Shown in pieces: positions 1-11,605 of a stretch of 64,000 nucleotides of DNA (positions within the stretch are counted from its first letter, which is position 1; each line of letters opens with the position of its first letter). Location of the stretch: contig OY294068.1 in NCBI GenBank assembly GCA_958510875.1, positions 22,796,297 to 22,860,296 on the forward strand, given 5' to 3'. This stretch comes from Endomychus coccineus (taxonomy: Eukaryota > Arthropoda > Insecta > Coleoptera > Endomychidae). The translations under genes were made by a program, and so were the position numbers. The notes beneath the pieces were generated by a model that saw only the letters and a program-made list of their open reading frames with translations, was not told where the DNA came from and ran no database searches.

Positions 1-63
1 AGTTCGCACCAGACAAGTCTGTCGGAACAAAATAAACCAAAAATACATACACACTTAATAACG

Positions 64-138
64 ATGGAAGATTTAGACTGGCAAAACATTCAAGGCGTAA
101 CTTATGTAGCTGGTTATTTGCTATCCAAAATAAAATGA
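64..138 (+). pseudogene. short peptide-coding fragment, possible transposase relic
   Basis: A 24-codon open stretch starts at ATG 64 and stops at 138. It contains 'VTYVAGYLLSKIK', which resembles the 'AGYV.RKL' segment seen in P-element/THAP9-like and some other DNA transposases. Too little sequence remains to assign a family, and no terminal repeats were seen beside it. It could be chance. Confidence 0.2.
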
Positions 139-606
139 GAAATGTGTACTCTTCAAAGTTATTTTGTTGTTCTGTATTACGTTACTTAACTCCTCTTTAA
201 ATCTTCATATTTTATTTAAACGTTTCGGAAAAGGTTGTAAAGGTCAACCACTCATTACAGTACATTCCTAAGAAGTGTATTTCTCTATAAGCAAGATATT
301 GCGGTTTGTTTATTATATTTTCTGATTAGTCCGTAATTTGAACAAGACCAATTGGCAAGAGTCATTCGTCATTCTTAGTACACGCGTTTCAAATTTCGAG
401 GTCTCTTTTAATTCAAAAAACGCGCCAAATCAAATTACTAATGTAATGGATACAAACGACAATCAGATGGAGCCAGAAGCGTGTTTCTGTGTACGAATCC
501 GATTCTTGTGCTACTCTTTGTAGCGGTTCTGTGACTTAGGTATCGGCAGAGGAATCGAGATGGAGCAATAGTAACAAATTCTTGACAAATCGAGAAGAAA
601 TGTAAG

Positions 607-879
607 TCAAAGAGTTCTATATATAGAGTAGACAAGTAGTGTGTTAAGCCTAGGAGAGCGCTGGTAACTAGTCGGACATTCTGTCCTTCTCGCACATGTT
701 AGTGCGCTCTCACTCGCACGGTTTCTCCTTCCATTATAAAGATTATAAGAATACAAGAATAAGTAAAACGCGCGCATATCGTGCGAGTGAGAGCGCAGTA
801 CATGTGCGAGAAGGACAGAATGTCCGTTAACATACCAGTGAAAGGCTTAGTTGTCTACTCTATATACAGAGCTCTTTGA
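607..879. repeat. long inverted repeat (hairpin-forming)
   Basis: The left arm (607-719) and right arm (781-879) are inverted copies separated by about 60 bases. The inner 45 bases of each arm are almost perfectly complementary ('GGACATTCTGTCCTTCTCGC' at the left, its complement at the right). The outer part also pairs ('TATAGAGTAGACAA') but with a few indels. No target duplication was recognised. It may be a foldback or MITE-type element; a transcript would form a long hairpin. Confidence 0.8.
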
Positions 880-2385
880 TGTAAGTATTGTAGTATTGTA
901 AAATATTTCGGCTGGTGGCTGCTTTTCTACTTACTTAAGCCTAACTATTAGAAATATGTGTTATTTCTAAATGAATCATGCACCGTTCAATTTCCATCGT
1001 GGAAATTGATATTAACTACATTACTTTGTATGAGAGTAGTTAGGCAACGCGTGATTGCGGTTCCGTTAAAAATGTATTCTATTAACATGAAAGCACAGCG
1101 AGACATCGTTCTGTATTTTCTAATGCAACCCAGTAGCTTATAGTTAATGCATGAGCTTCAAATTGAATACAAGGAAAATCAATTGACCGAATGGTTGCTG
1201 CTGATATTTTTCACCTTTCTTAATGCAGTTAATTGAATTTAAATGCTGTCGCATGCTTACTCATGCTAATTCGAGTATAAAGGGCATCGGGGCGTTATCA
1301 GAAACGAGTTAATTCCCACTATTTCCCGCGGATTAACCTGAGCTTCAGTATTTGATTCTATTCAAATAGTACCTACCTAATTCATTATTGTGCAAATTAG
1401 CAGAACTACCTTTGATTACCTTCCGCTAGAAATGACATAGAAACTTATATGTAGTATTGTGAATAAGATCATACGCCAGCATACAGCTCGAGTTTTACGA
1501 ATCGGTCTACACTCGAGTCTTGTTAGGTAGACTGAACCTGCGCATTTTATTGCTTTACAAGATAGACTAGTAAATACTACCAAGTGTATAGAAGGTTGGA
1601 CCTGACTATGATCATGTGCGATGCGCTCACTTCCCTCGTACAAGGTTAGGCAGAATGAAGTATCCATATTCAAAGTTAAATCATTTCATAATATAATTGG
1701 ATATGAATTCAAATCGTCGTCAGGCTTTCGCGATATTTGGAAATTTAAGATATTTGTCAAAGTGTCAAATATTCAACGTTGAAGGCTCGTTATAAATCCG
1801 TCAACGCTCACGATCTTCTGCAATAATAGCCTCTAAACCATCTTTTTCTTTACTGTAAAATATTAACACAATCAATCTTACTTTCATGATATCACAGATT
1901 AATGTATTAATTCAATGTAACTACGTGACATCATTCTTGGATGATGTAAGTGCGACGTTATTCAAATCTGAGAATACAGTTCCATTTGAAAAATTGAAGA
2001 TGGATGTCAAAAGATCATATGAAAGGGGATATCGAGTCCCAAAACATTACAGTAAATTGTTCGAGTACTTCAAAGCGGCTTAAAAAATTTTAAATCCGCA
2101 CGACCAAAAGTGATGGCGCAAGGGTTTCTTCAGTGGTTTACGTACGCTTGTAAAAACAAGCATCATCTCAGAAAAACTTAAAACGGATATTTTCGCGACA
2201 AAATTTTTGTATACCGATTTCAATACTTCAATTATACTATATGTAGAGAGGGAAGTAAAAATAGTTGACATAGACTAGTCCAAGTTTAATTTCAGTATCC
2301 CGGGAAAACAATATTGGATATAGATTATTATAATATCTATAATATTTGAGTATGTACGTATATCCTAAGTCCACAGATCTAGCTA
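880..2385. other. no recognised gene; one unassigned short ORF
   Basis: AT-rich DNA with no recognised element. A 65-codon open frame at 1886-2083 (+), containing 'LKMDVKRSYERGYRVPKHYS', has charged, protein-like composition, but I do not recognise it and see no splice sites that decide the matter. An 85-codon minus-strand frame at 1416-1673 is also unassigned. Confidence 0.35.
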
Positions 2386-2389
2386 TAAA

Positions 2390-3130
2390 ATGATCATATG
2401 GCAGAATATCGTACGGCAGAAATCTATTGAGAAACATGGGGAATCTCTAGTTGTATCATTGGATATCTTCAAAGCATTCGACCGAGTCCGGCACCAAAGC
2501 CTTCTTGGGATCTCCAAGGTACATCACTCCATGTGGTGGTTGATAGAGTATCCTCCGATACAATGGCTATCAACGCTGGTGTTCCACAGGGATCAGTCTT
2601 GGCACAAGTTCGTTTCTGCTCCATATTAACGATCTGCTGGAAGTGACCACCTATCCCGTTGTTCACAGCTTTGCAGATGATGATACACGACATACCGCTT
2701 TCTCATCTAGAGCCCTTATACCATCCAGTCAAACCAGAAGAGCGAGATAGGGACAGGTTGACGCAATTAATGGTGATCTGGCAAATACTTTGAAATGGGG
2801 ATCAAGCAGATTTTAATGCAACCAGCACTCAAGCTTGCGTCTTCTCTAGGAAGGCGGATTCCACAATCGCTAATATGATGATGTCAGGTAAAACTATTAT
2901 TATGAAGTTTTTCATAACAATACTTCGGATCACCACTACAGCACACTCTCAGTTGTGTAACTCTTTACCTAGTGAGTTTTCCCTATGCCTATAACCTCCA
3001 AACCTTCAAGAAAAATACGAACGCCTATCTCCTCTTACTACATTCCACTGCTGGCTCACACGATGTTCTTCGAACTTTATAGGTTTACCTCTCGTGTAGT
3101 CAAAGTATGAAAAAAAATATTATTAAAGGT
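2390..3130 (+). mobile_element. non-LTR retrotransposon (LINE) relic, reverse transcriptase core to 3' end
   Basis: This is the remains of a LINE reverse transcriptase. Motif A is 'SLDIFKAFDRVRHQSLL' (about 2457-2505), motif B is 'INAGVPQGSVLA' (about 2570-2605) and motif C is 'FADDDT' (about 2672). They lie in different frames, so several frameshifts separate them. A thumb-like stretch follows, with 'NGDLANTLKWGS' and 'TQACVFSRKA'. After a deletion comes a typical CR1/jockey C-terminus ('LCNSLPSE', about 2955). The last 70 bases match, in inverse orientation, a tail at 23800-23880, which supports this as the family's 3' end. The 5' end is missing and no target duplication was found. It cannot encode a working enzyme. 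Confidence 0.85.
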
Positions 3131-5540
3131 CCTTGATATATTTTACGATCGCAATCCTATGTCCTGTGGAACTATCCTATATGTCCAAGATTCGGTCTGC
3201 AAACTATCTCAAGTGTAGATAAAATATTTTTGGTTTTAGTTTGAGTACTGGATGAAATTTTGGCTATTTAAACATTTGAGATTGCATAACCTAACCTCAA
3301 TATTGATAGCTAGGGTATTTCTGGATCGAGTCCATCAATTTAAAATACATGATATATGCTAAAAAACAATTTTTGGATGAAACAGACTTGAGGCTAGTTC
3401 TGCTTCATAGGTACCTAAGGTAATTCTGCAATAAGGTGACGATATGCCGAAGCTACACCGGCTTGTTATCTCTGCCATAATCATCTGCTATAAAAATTCA
3501 CAATCCTTCGCAAAGATGGACTTTGTGAAACTTCGGATGTGATAAAAATGGAAATTTGTTTGTAAAGTCTCAAATGGTGATTTTATCAACAAAAAACCTT
3601 TCCAAAAAGTCAAATCATATAATCAGGATTTTATTTAGAAATTAATGTAATACTCCAGGCATTTAAGGAGGGAAATCGACGATTTTTGTCCGAATTGCCG
3701 CGAGTTCTAATTTTGGTCTATTCTTCTATATTTTGACGCGCTGAACACAATGGTGTACTTTAAATTTGGATTAACCCTGTGCTAGAAAAACTATGGCCAT
3801 TTTTTGGAGCCAAAAATGACCATTTTTCGATTTTTTGCGTTTAGAGACATAACTATGGGTTGTATGAAAAAATATATGAAACAAAAGTTGTTGGAAAAAT
3901 CAATACGCGATTTTGATTCCAGTCCGAAGTCGATTCGAGGTCGTGGGCCCAACATTGAGTATATGTTAGAGAGTTTTTGTTTTTTAATATTGCTTCTCTT
4001 TTTTTTTGGTTTCATATATTTTGACCTACCTCATTCCTTGGCGCCAAAATCGGCCATCCGTATATCGCGAATTTCAGACTTAACCAAATTAATTCGAAAG
4101 ATTTCATTATTCTGCACTTAAAAAAGACATAACTTTGGCGCCATTCTGAAAATTTTGGACCACCGAAAAATCCAAATTTTTTGGGGTCAGAAAATTTTCA
4201 CGGAATACAAATTCTATGTTATATTAGAGGTTTTCATAACGAGTATTTTAAGCCCAAGCAGATCGATTTGGGTTCAGTAGAAGTGGAGCTATCCCAATAA
4301 ATGTGTTTGGGCCTCTAGAGGGCCCAATTTTGGGCCTTCCGAAATACATCGGCTATTTATGTTTGAAACAGCGTACGGCGATTCGTATACAAAACCTAGT
4401 TATAACGAATTTCATCATAAAAAACTAGCGCGGAATGTCATTTAGCGCTTATTGAAGCGAGCGTCGGTACAATAGATTCCGCGCGGGAAAGTAGTTTTTT
4501 AAATACTTTAAAATGCACTTGAATGTTTATAATCATTTAGTGTGAATGTGTGAGTGTATGTAGACTCTCTCTCTCCCTCTATCTTTGCAAAGGCAAAATT
4601 GATTCCAAGCAATTCCATAAAGAGTATGTTTCGACAGCTGTATTGATATCAGAACACTCAAAAGAAATTTTGTTGTCATCTGTAAAAAGCAGTGTTGAAT
4701 TCTTCCATGAATGAATAAAAATCGTTATGTAGATCATACTAGGAATCTAAAAACTTTTTCAATGTTATTATCTGATACAGGTCCAGAAAGATAAATGGCA
4801 AATTATTATATTAATTAGATAATATTATCAAGACGGAACAACCATTGTTCAACTTGTTTCAATCAATAGATAACTCCCCGCATATATGCAGATACCAAAC
4901 GCGTCGTCTTTCGCGAAATTCGCTAGTACGAGTTCAGATTAAAATTAATATTCAAGGTTAGCGACATCGTGACTTATTGAAAATCAATTTCACTTGGATA
5001 TAATCCGTTATCGGAAAAGCATTTGTGAAAATATGGAAATTACCATCGGGGCTAGAGCCGCAGAGGCTCACAGAGTCCGGCATATTGAATTACGCGAACA
5101 ATATTCGTCTATAGTTACGTAGGGCGTCGAAATGAATTGGTACCTGTAGAGACGAACGGGCTAATATTGATTAATTAAAACCATTCGTCATACGAATGTT
5201 ACTACCGAAGTTTCTGACTTCGAATCGTGTCTAGCCTACGTTGATTTCCGTTGCACATTACCAATTTCCATTTGAACTTGACGTTTATTCATTCCGAACC
5301 GAACAGTCGAGATACGCTTAAGTGAAATTGAAGAAGTTTCTATCAACCTCATTTGTGGAGAAAGCGTATACTCAAAATTAAATTATTTTGTTTCTTGCCG
5401 TGCACGATATGACTTTTTGGAGAGTTATGATTCTCATTAAATTCCGTATGTTTTGCAGACAATTCCAGTGCGGATATAGAATAAATTTTAAATTTACTTG
5501 AAAACAAAGACTTATTTCACAGGATTGCTCACTGTTTGTC
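3131..5540. other. no gene recognised
   Basis: About 2.4 kb of AT-rich sequence. Open frames near 3791-4121 on both strands overlap each other in low-complexity DNA and match nothing I know. I see no terminal repeats or coding relics. Confidence 0.5.
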
Positions 5541-5570
5541 CTGACGATGACTCTCAACATCGAAACGCGT
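5541..5570 (+). other. weak hammerhead-like core
   Basis: 'CTGACGA' is followed after 14 bases by 'GAAACGCGT', the order of the two conserved hammerhead core strands. Helix II is weak in this copy and helix I barely pairs, so it may be a decayed relative of the clearer motifs near 41.2, 55.7 and 60.1 kb, or chance. Confidence 0.25.
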
Positions 5571-5649
5571 CGGCTGCGAGATTTAATACAATTTATACGA
5601 AGAATAATGCCAATTTGTTACCCTTCTCCATATAATTGAACTTCGTAAA

Positions 5650-7370
5650 GAGTGCCAACTCTCTCTGATCCAAAAGTAGCTGATATTTTGTCACTTTTTT
5701 ATTTATAACAATTAATATACTGTTAACTAAACTCTAATGAGTTTATTAATTAATTATGATTATGTTTGAATTCTAATTTTACTTTTATTTTATTCCGGCT
5801 AGCTTTTTATTTATTTTAGTTTGATTTTACTTTATATGTTATATATTTGATTTGTTTTGATTGATTTTAATGAAAATGATTTTTTTATATTAAATGGAAT
5901 TAAACACAATATTTTGTTTGCATGTTAAAAGTTTCTATATTTTAATATTAATGACTCTATGTTATTATCTCAGGTTATAGATTTTACGATTTATATTTTA
6001 TGTTCTAAAATTTCTATGTTCAATCTCAAAACTACTTAATATTAATTCTTGTTTACAAACGACAATCTTTCATTCAAATATACAAATAACGATACAATGA
6101 TGATATTATAATTAAACTTACTTTTAGTTATATCCAATAATATGATAGAAAATGTTGGCAATGTTCAGTTGATTTTATATCTTCTTGATTATTTGATTAT
6201 TCACTTTAAAACACAATGCTCTCCTTTGAAAAACATACACAAGGTAAACTACGTTGTTACTTCTTTATAAATTCAGGAACTGTTGATAATAAATTGTTAA
6301 CTTGTTTTATTCTTTTAAGATATAAAACTTCTCCAATAATATACTGGAACGCTATCGAAGACTGGATATTCTACGTTGCTACTTATTAACTGTGGTTATT
6401 ATAACCTTAAACTTTGTTCGAATACTCAGGAACACTACTTGATTCGTAGGAATAATTTACTTGCTTCGGTTACTTTAACTTGTCGAAGCTACAGAGACTA
6501 CTTGAGTTGAGTTCTCCGATGTTACCAAAATCTAAGGTTATGGAAATATACTTGAGCTGCAGAAGATGCTTCGGATCTCAGATGTAAATGCAAACTGTCC
6601 TAGCTTCTATTTCAGATTTCCTTTTATAGGACTTCCAAAAGGACGCCAGTTGATGTCATTTCTGACCAATGAGGTGCTTCCTTTCTTAATCTAGGATGTT
6701 TTGGTCATTGTTGGATTTTGACATAACTTTTTAATTGTTGACCAATTTGAAGTATCTAAATTGTCTCGATCAATCAAATTTGAGTATTCTTGAAATTTGG
6801 AATTATTGAAGATTTTCAAATTATTTGGAGTGATCATGCCTTCTCCTATTTAAATTAATATTGCCTAAATTTTTCCACATATTTTGGTATAAGATGACCT
6901 ATGATTAGGTTCATATTAACTTGATTATTCCAATATTGATGTCAATTTTGACATTTGTCAATTCTTAAATCTAATACATAATATAAAATATAAATAACAA
7001 TTATATAACATTGTAGAACTCAAATTTCCTAATTCTATCTTGAATTTATAACATATTTTAATATTTTGTGCTATCTTCTGATAGTCTTTGATTCATTTTA
7101 ATAAAGATTTCCTCCTTCATATCACTGTACGTTTATCCACTTTCACTGTTTCTTGTTTACACCTCTTATTCTATATTATATTCTGGTTTAATTTTGTTAT
7201 ACATTGTTTAATACCTTATACTACCTATAATTTAACTTTTAATAATGTTTTTAATTCCATATTTTATATACTTTATTAATCTTTTCTAATCTTAATGTTT
7301 CGGTAAGTTCAAATTTTATCATTTTACGTTATGTAGGAAATGAAATCATAACAATACATTAACACTATTT
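5650..7370 (-). repeat. 1.7 kb dispersed repeat, copy 1 (inverted relative to 56.0-57.6 kb)
   Basis: The segment is homologous along its length to the reverse complement of 56015-57640. Shared landmarks are 'TTCCGGCTAGCTTTTTATTT' (5793), 'GAACTCAAATTTC' (7017) and 'GTAGGAAATGAAATCATAAC' (7335). It is AT-rich with no coding frame. Read on the minus strand it carries a TATA-like box 'CTATAAAAGGAAA' (about 6620-6633) at the same relative place as in copy 2, so it may be a promoter-bearing long terminal repeat, a Penelope-type terminal segment or a non-autonomous element. I cannot choose between these. Confidence 0.75.
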
Positions 7371-8050
7371 TTATCAATTTTTTAAAGGTCAATTTCACAC
7401 GGGCCGTCGAAAGTTAACCATTACCCTAAGCTCATCCCCTAACAAATTAACGAGCATGTAAATTAGAATAAACACTTGATCGTTAGGAAAACACTTCCAA
7501 GTTCATAAACTGATAAACTATGCCCATTAAACAATCAATTGGATCATAAACTTCTACATTTTGCACAGAATAACATATTGCATCGTTTGATACGTTCATA
7601 CTGTATTTGTTGCTGATTCTCCGTAATATCGGTGCATAATTTGTTAGTACTATGATGAAAAACATTTTTTAAATATATTTAATGTACTACGAGTATTATA
7701 CGGTTCATTTGAAAATGAGATTTGCGTACAACGTTCACTTAATATACATTTAGTCAACTTGTTTTCACCAGTTATATTATAGAATGGTTCAAAACACATA
7801 TTCCCAAATACACCTACGTTGCTTGAAACTTTCAGAGAGAAATAGCAGAGATTTCAATGAAACCAACGGTTCAGGAAATTTGATTCTATAATGAAGCTAA
7901 ATGGTCTCATTTCTAATCGATTTTCCACAAATGAAACTCTTTCCTGGATAGTATGTGGGAGAGCTTTAGTAATTTTTAATACACTAAATTCCAATCATTT
8001 CGATGTGATGGTTTAACAGCTTCTAGACAGTAATAAGATTTTGTACTTAC
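7371..8050. other. intronic/flanking DNA, no feature seen
   Basis: No coding relic or repeat recognised. By position it lies in the semaphorin intron downstream of the 8051-8246 exon. The next coding exon of that gene was not found at lower coordinates. Confidence 0.5.
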
Positions 8051-8246
8051 CAACATAGATAGCCGTTGAATTGTGGTGGGGGTCGTAAGGACAGACCGCT
8101 TGGCCGGCTTTTTCTTTTTCCATACTGTAATTTCCATTAAGTATGTTATATTCGCGGCAAACAGGCTTGAAGGCGTTGGTGCCGCAGAGTAATAACCGTC
8201 CGCTAGAACTCTTAGCCATAATCCTGATATAGTTTTGGCAGTTTTC
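8051..8246 (-). CDS. Sema1a: semaphorin (Sema-1a-like) internal exon, sema domain
   Basis: This 196-nt exon encodes part of the sema domain of a semaphorin, a plexin ligand that guides axons and other migrating cells. Residues read 'ENCQNYIRIMAK', then 'RLLLCGTNAFKPVC', then 'GQAVCPYDPHHNSTAIYV'. The 'CQNYIR', 'CGTN.F.P.C' and 'CPYDP..NST' blocks are semaphorin hallmarks: they include paired structural cysteines, and 'NST' is an N-glycosylation sequon. The match is closest to transmembrane class-1 semaphorins; class 2 and class 5 proteins differ around the 'CGTN' block. On the minus strand the exon follows 'TTTTTATTTCAG' and is followed by 'GTAAGTAC', both good splice signals. It starts in phase 0 and ends one base into a codon. 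The preceding exon is 37217-37325. No stops or frameshifts interrupt it. Confidence 0.92.
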
Positions 8247-8302
8247 CTGAAATAAAAAGACCATTTTAGATGAGAAAAATAATTACGTTTTATCCGTTTC
8301 AC

Positions 8303-11225
8303 TTAGAAGATGAATATTTTTATGGACGACTTTTACAATCGACTGCATTTTCTCGAGTTCATCTCGTTTATAGCTTTGCAATCCAAATTATTCCTGAACA
8401 GTCGTCCAGAAGAATCTATTCAACTTTAGTACCGAACGGACACCTTCGCATATCTATGCTCTTTAAAATATAAAGTCAGCATATGTGAATCAACGTTGTA
8501 ATTTCATGAGCGATTAAATATATTTCAAAAGTACTCAAAGTTTTAGTTAACTGTTAGAACATCCATGAAGAAATCGCAATAAGATAATCTTGTTCCTTGG
8601 TATTTTTATAGAAACAGCAAAAGGTGAGTCTTTTGAATCAGTTCCAAGTGATGTAAACTTATAATATAACAAAGGCTTGAAAGGTTTAAGTAAACGAATG
8701 AGTCAAGATGATATTTTAAGCACAAGTTTTGTTTATTATGAACAAGTTACTCTGGGCTTAAAACATAGGTTTTTTTGATTTCCTATGTTGACAACCAATA
8801 CAGGTGCCCAGATTGTAAACCGCACCAGGGCGTTTATAGTTTCATTCAATTTGTAATTAAAATAGTTATTTCAATTATTTATTCTAACTAGATATACAAG
8901 ATATTCCGATTATAACGTAAAGTTAGTTTTTTCCGACCAGGCAGATCTCTTCTGATGAATTAGAGTCATCCCCTCAAGTTTACTGGTTCAGAGATATGTT
9001 AAGTCAGGGTTATGAAACCCAAAGTCGAAGCGGTGTAACAGTTCAGTTATATTTTAAAATCTTTGATGGTTCATCACTTTGATAAATTTATGAGTCACTT
9101 AATATTTGTTAGTAAAACCATGTAAGTTTTCTATTATTATCTGGTATTGGTTCAAAGAAAAGAGGTGTAAGTTCAATTTTGGTGACTTGGAACTTATCAA
9201 GTTCATTCACTATTTTATTTAATTATATCAAGTGATAAATTAACGTATAGTTCCAGTAAATATTGGTTGATTAACGTAAATTGGCATTTTAATTATTTTA
9301 GTATATTTAATTCATTATTATAATTCTCATCTTTTATTTTAATTTTATTAAATATATATTATATTGTTAATAATGATTGATTATTGTAAAACTTTTCCGT
9401 ATACCCACATTAATATTCATTGTACTTATTATATCTTTTGTAATAAAATAAAATATTATTTTCAATTGATTATATTATTTTCCTTTAGTCTAAAGTACCA
9501 TTTTAACTCAAAATAAAAGATAAATCAAGATGTAGGTATATTTTCAAGCCGACCTTGCCCCCATTTAATGCGGTTTGAAAATATTGGGATCAGCACAATG
9601 GGCTTTAATCAGCTAGTTGGTTTATTGTAGTAAAGGTCCTAGTCAAAGTCCGAGCTGCAGTTTTGGCAAACATAGTATATTCCAGCTTAAAAGCATTTCA
9701 TGTGGGTCCACTTTTTACATAACGTTCACTGAATCTCTGTTTGAGCAAACAACGCAAACGACAAGTCGAAAGGCTTAATATTCATCAGGTTGGTATATTG
9801 TACCATTATGTCTCGAGAATAGTATACCAACCTGCCCCACCGACATGTTAGATATTTACTATAATCTCACTGACAAAACATTGCTAACAAAAGTGAGCAT
9901 TTGCATATTATTATCAATTACAATCCCTTTTTTTAGACAGATTAGCATCCTTTTCCTTCATTCATATTCGATAATTTTGTCACTCAGGCTACCTTGTCCT
10001 GTGAAAATGAAACACTTGATTGATGACGTGGGATTTATTTTGTACTAACTTATATATACCTACCTATTTTGCCTAAAATTAGAAAGTGAGGGATATTAAT
10101 GAATAAAACCGTAAATTTGCATCATATTTCTAATCGTTTATATGCCATGGCAGCTCCTAATTCAGTGAGAGCGAGACGTATGCTTCAAGTTTGGAAACTT
10201 CATAAAGGCGAAGTTGAAACTTCGTCAAGAAATGTCTCTACTTCATTAGAAGTTATTCGAATAATTATATTAATTGATTCATTAAAACTTTACCAATAAA
10301 AGTTGATTTAATGAAACTCTAATCTGACAATTATTAATATTTAATTACACCCGGGCTCAACTTATCAACATACCATCAAGCTAGGCGAAGAGCAATCAAA
10401 CAAACCACCATTAATTCGAAGGCAACGTTTCCATCTGACGCGAATGCCGCCGGGTGACAATAAATTGTACTGGGTCGATAACTCGGCTAATTTATAGAGA
10501 ATTGTGCTAATGGCAACACAAGCCTGATTATTTATCCCTGACAGGACCAGAAAGCAATTAGTACGAAAAGATTGCAAGAGATAAGAAGTTGCGATACACG
10601 AACTTTCTTGAAAGCACAGAGAAAGACGAGGACGCAAGTTCAGGCGAACTACAAAAGAGAATTCAGACAATACAAATTTTAGTTGTCTAATTTGAGTTGA
10701 ACTTTCCGAATATATACAAAAATAGAGAACGCTAAATGTAAATAGAAATGTCCGGAATGAGAGATTGTATCACGTACCCGCTGTTGAGAAAGTTTTAATG
10801 TCTTGAGATGTATTATCTTGACATCGATCATTACGCAAGTCAAAAGATTCAAACGGTTTGGCCGTTAATGAAGATATTATAAAAAATATTTCCATCCTGA
10901 AGATAAGAGAGACAGACAGTTGAAATTCTTATTAAAAATTCAGACATACACATCAGTTTATTCTATAGCCTGTTCACGAGAAGATAGAAATGACGTCATA
11001 CCAGCACGTGATAGTGTTGTCTAGTTGACAAGGTTCTCAATGATATTAAATATTGAATAAAAGTAACCTTCCTAAGAATAAACATTTACCCAGTTTATTT
11101 AGCACATGACATAGATATAGGTAGAATTACAGTCCTGAGAACAAATGTTTCTTGGAAAGTATTGCCAACTGTTGATATTGGTATTAGTTGAGATGGTAGC
11201 AGGCTTAATAAGAAATGTGCAGTGC
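8303..11225. other. no gene recognised; short hairpin at 9789-9833
   Basis: AT-rich intronic DNA. A 10-base perfect hairpin arm pair ('GGTTGGTATA' / 'TATACCAACC') spans about 9789-9833. Open frames at 9845-10299 (+) and 10365-10670 (-) are unassigned. Confidence 0.4.
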
Positions 11226-11227
11226 CA

Positions 11228-11605
11228 AAGGCCCTTGTACATTATCCCCTGCTACTTCTCACTAGCCCATGGGCCTAATTCATGGCGAAGCAGCGCTTTG
11301 ACAGATCGGCAGACTTCATTGCTTCACCACGCTGAGACATACTGGTTCCGCAAGATCTGCATACCTCCGTTGGGATGCCAGCAGCAGTCTTTGAGGACCA
11401 TCCAAACTGGCCCCCTCTTGGGCCAGTTTGTCCGCTCTCTCATTTTCTTTTCAATCCGAATGTTCAGGGATCCAGATCAGTAGATCTGTAGATGGCAAGC
11501 AAATCGGCTTGGAAGAGTCCTCTCTAGACGGGATGACAACCCTGAAATCCAGCTCCCCGAACCAAAGGGCGTCGCCGCTTGTCTCGTTGAGCTCCTTGAG
11601 GTTTT
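11228..11605 (-). mobile_element. LINE ribonuclease H fragment
   Basis: Read on the minus strand, this is the C-terminal ribonuclease H region of a LINE. It contains 'LLIWIPEHSD' and then 'KENERADKLAQEGASL', corresponding to the usual 'WVPGHSGI.GNE.AD.LA..G' motif. One stop lies between the two parts, and a short linker ('PQRLLLASQRRYADLAEPVC') follows. Such a domain is found in the I/LOA/R1-type groups, as in several other relics here. Both ends are truncated. Confidence 0.7.

Noticed and set aside
3791..4121. Overlapping open frames on both strands
   Set aside because: Low-complexity composition, hydrophobic runs from T-rich DNA, and no domain similarity; no start context or splice support.
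7976..8302. 108-codon minus-strand frame overlapping the semaphorin exon
   Set aside because: It is in a different frame from the exon, crosses both splice sites and has no domain; the semaphorin frame is clearly the real one.
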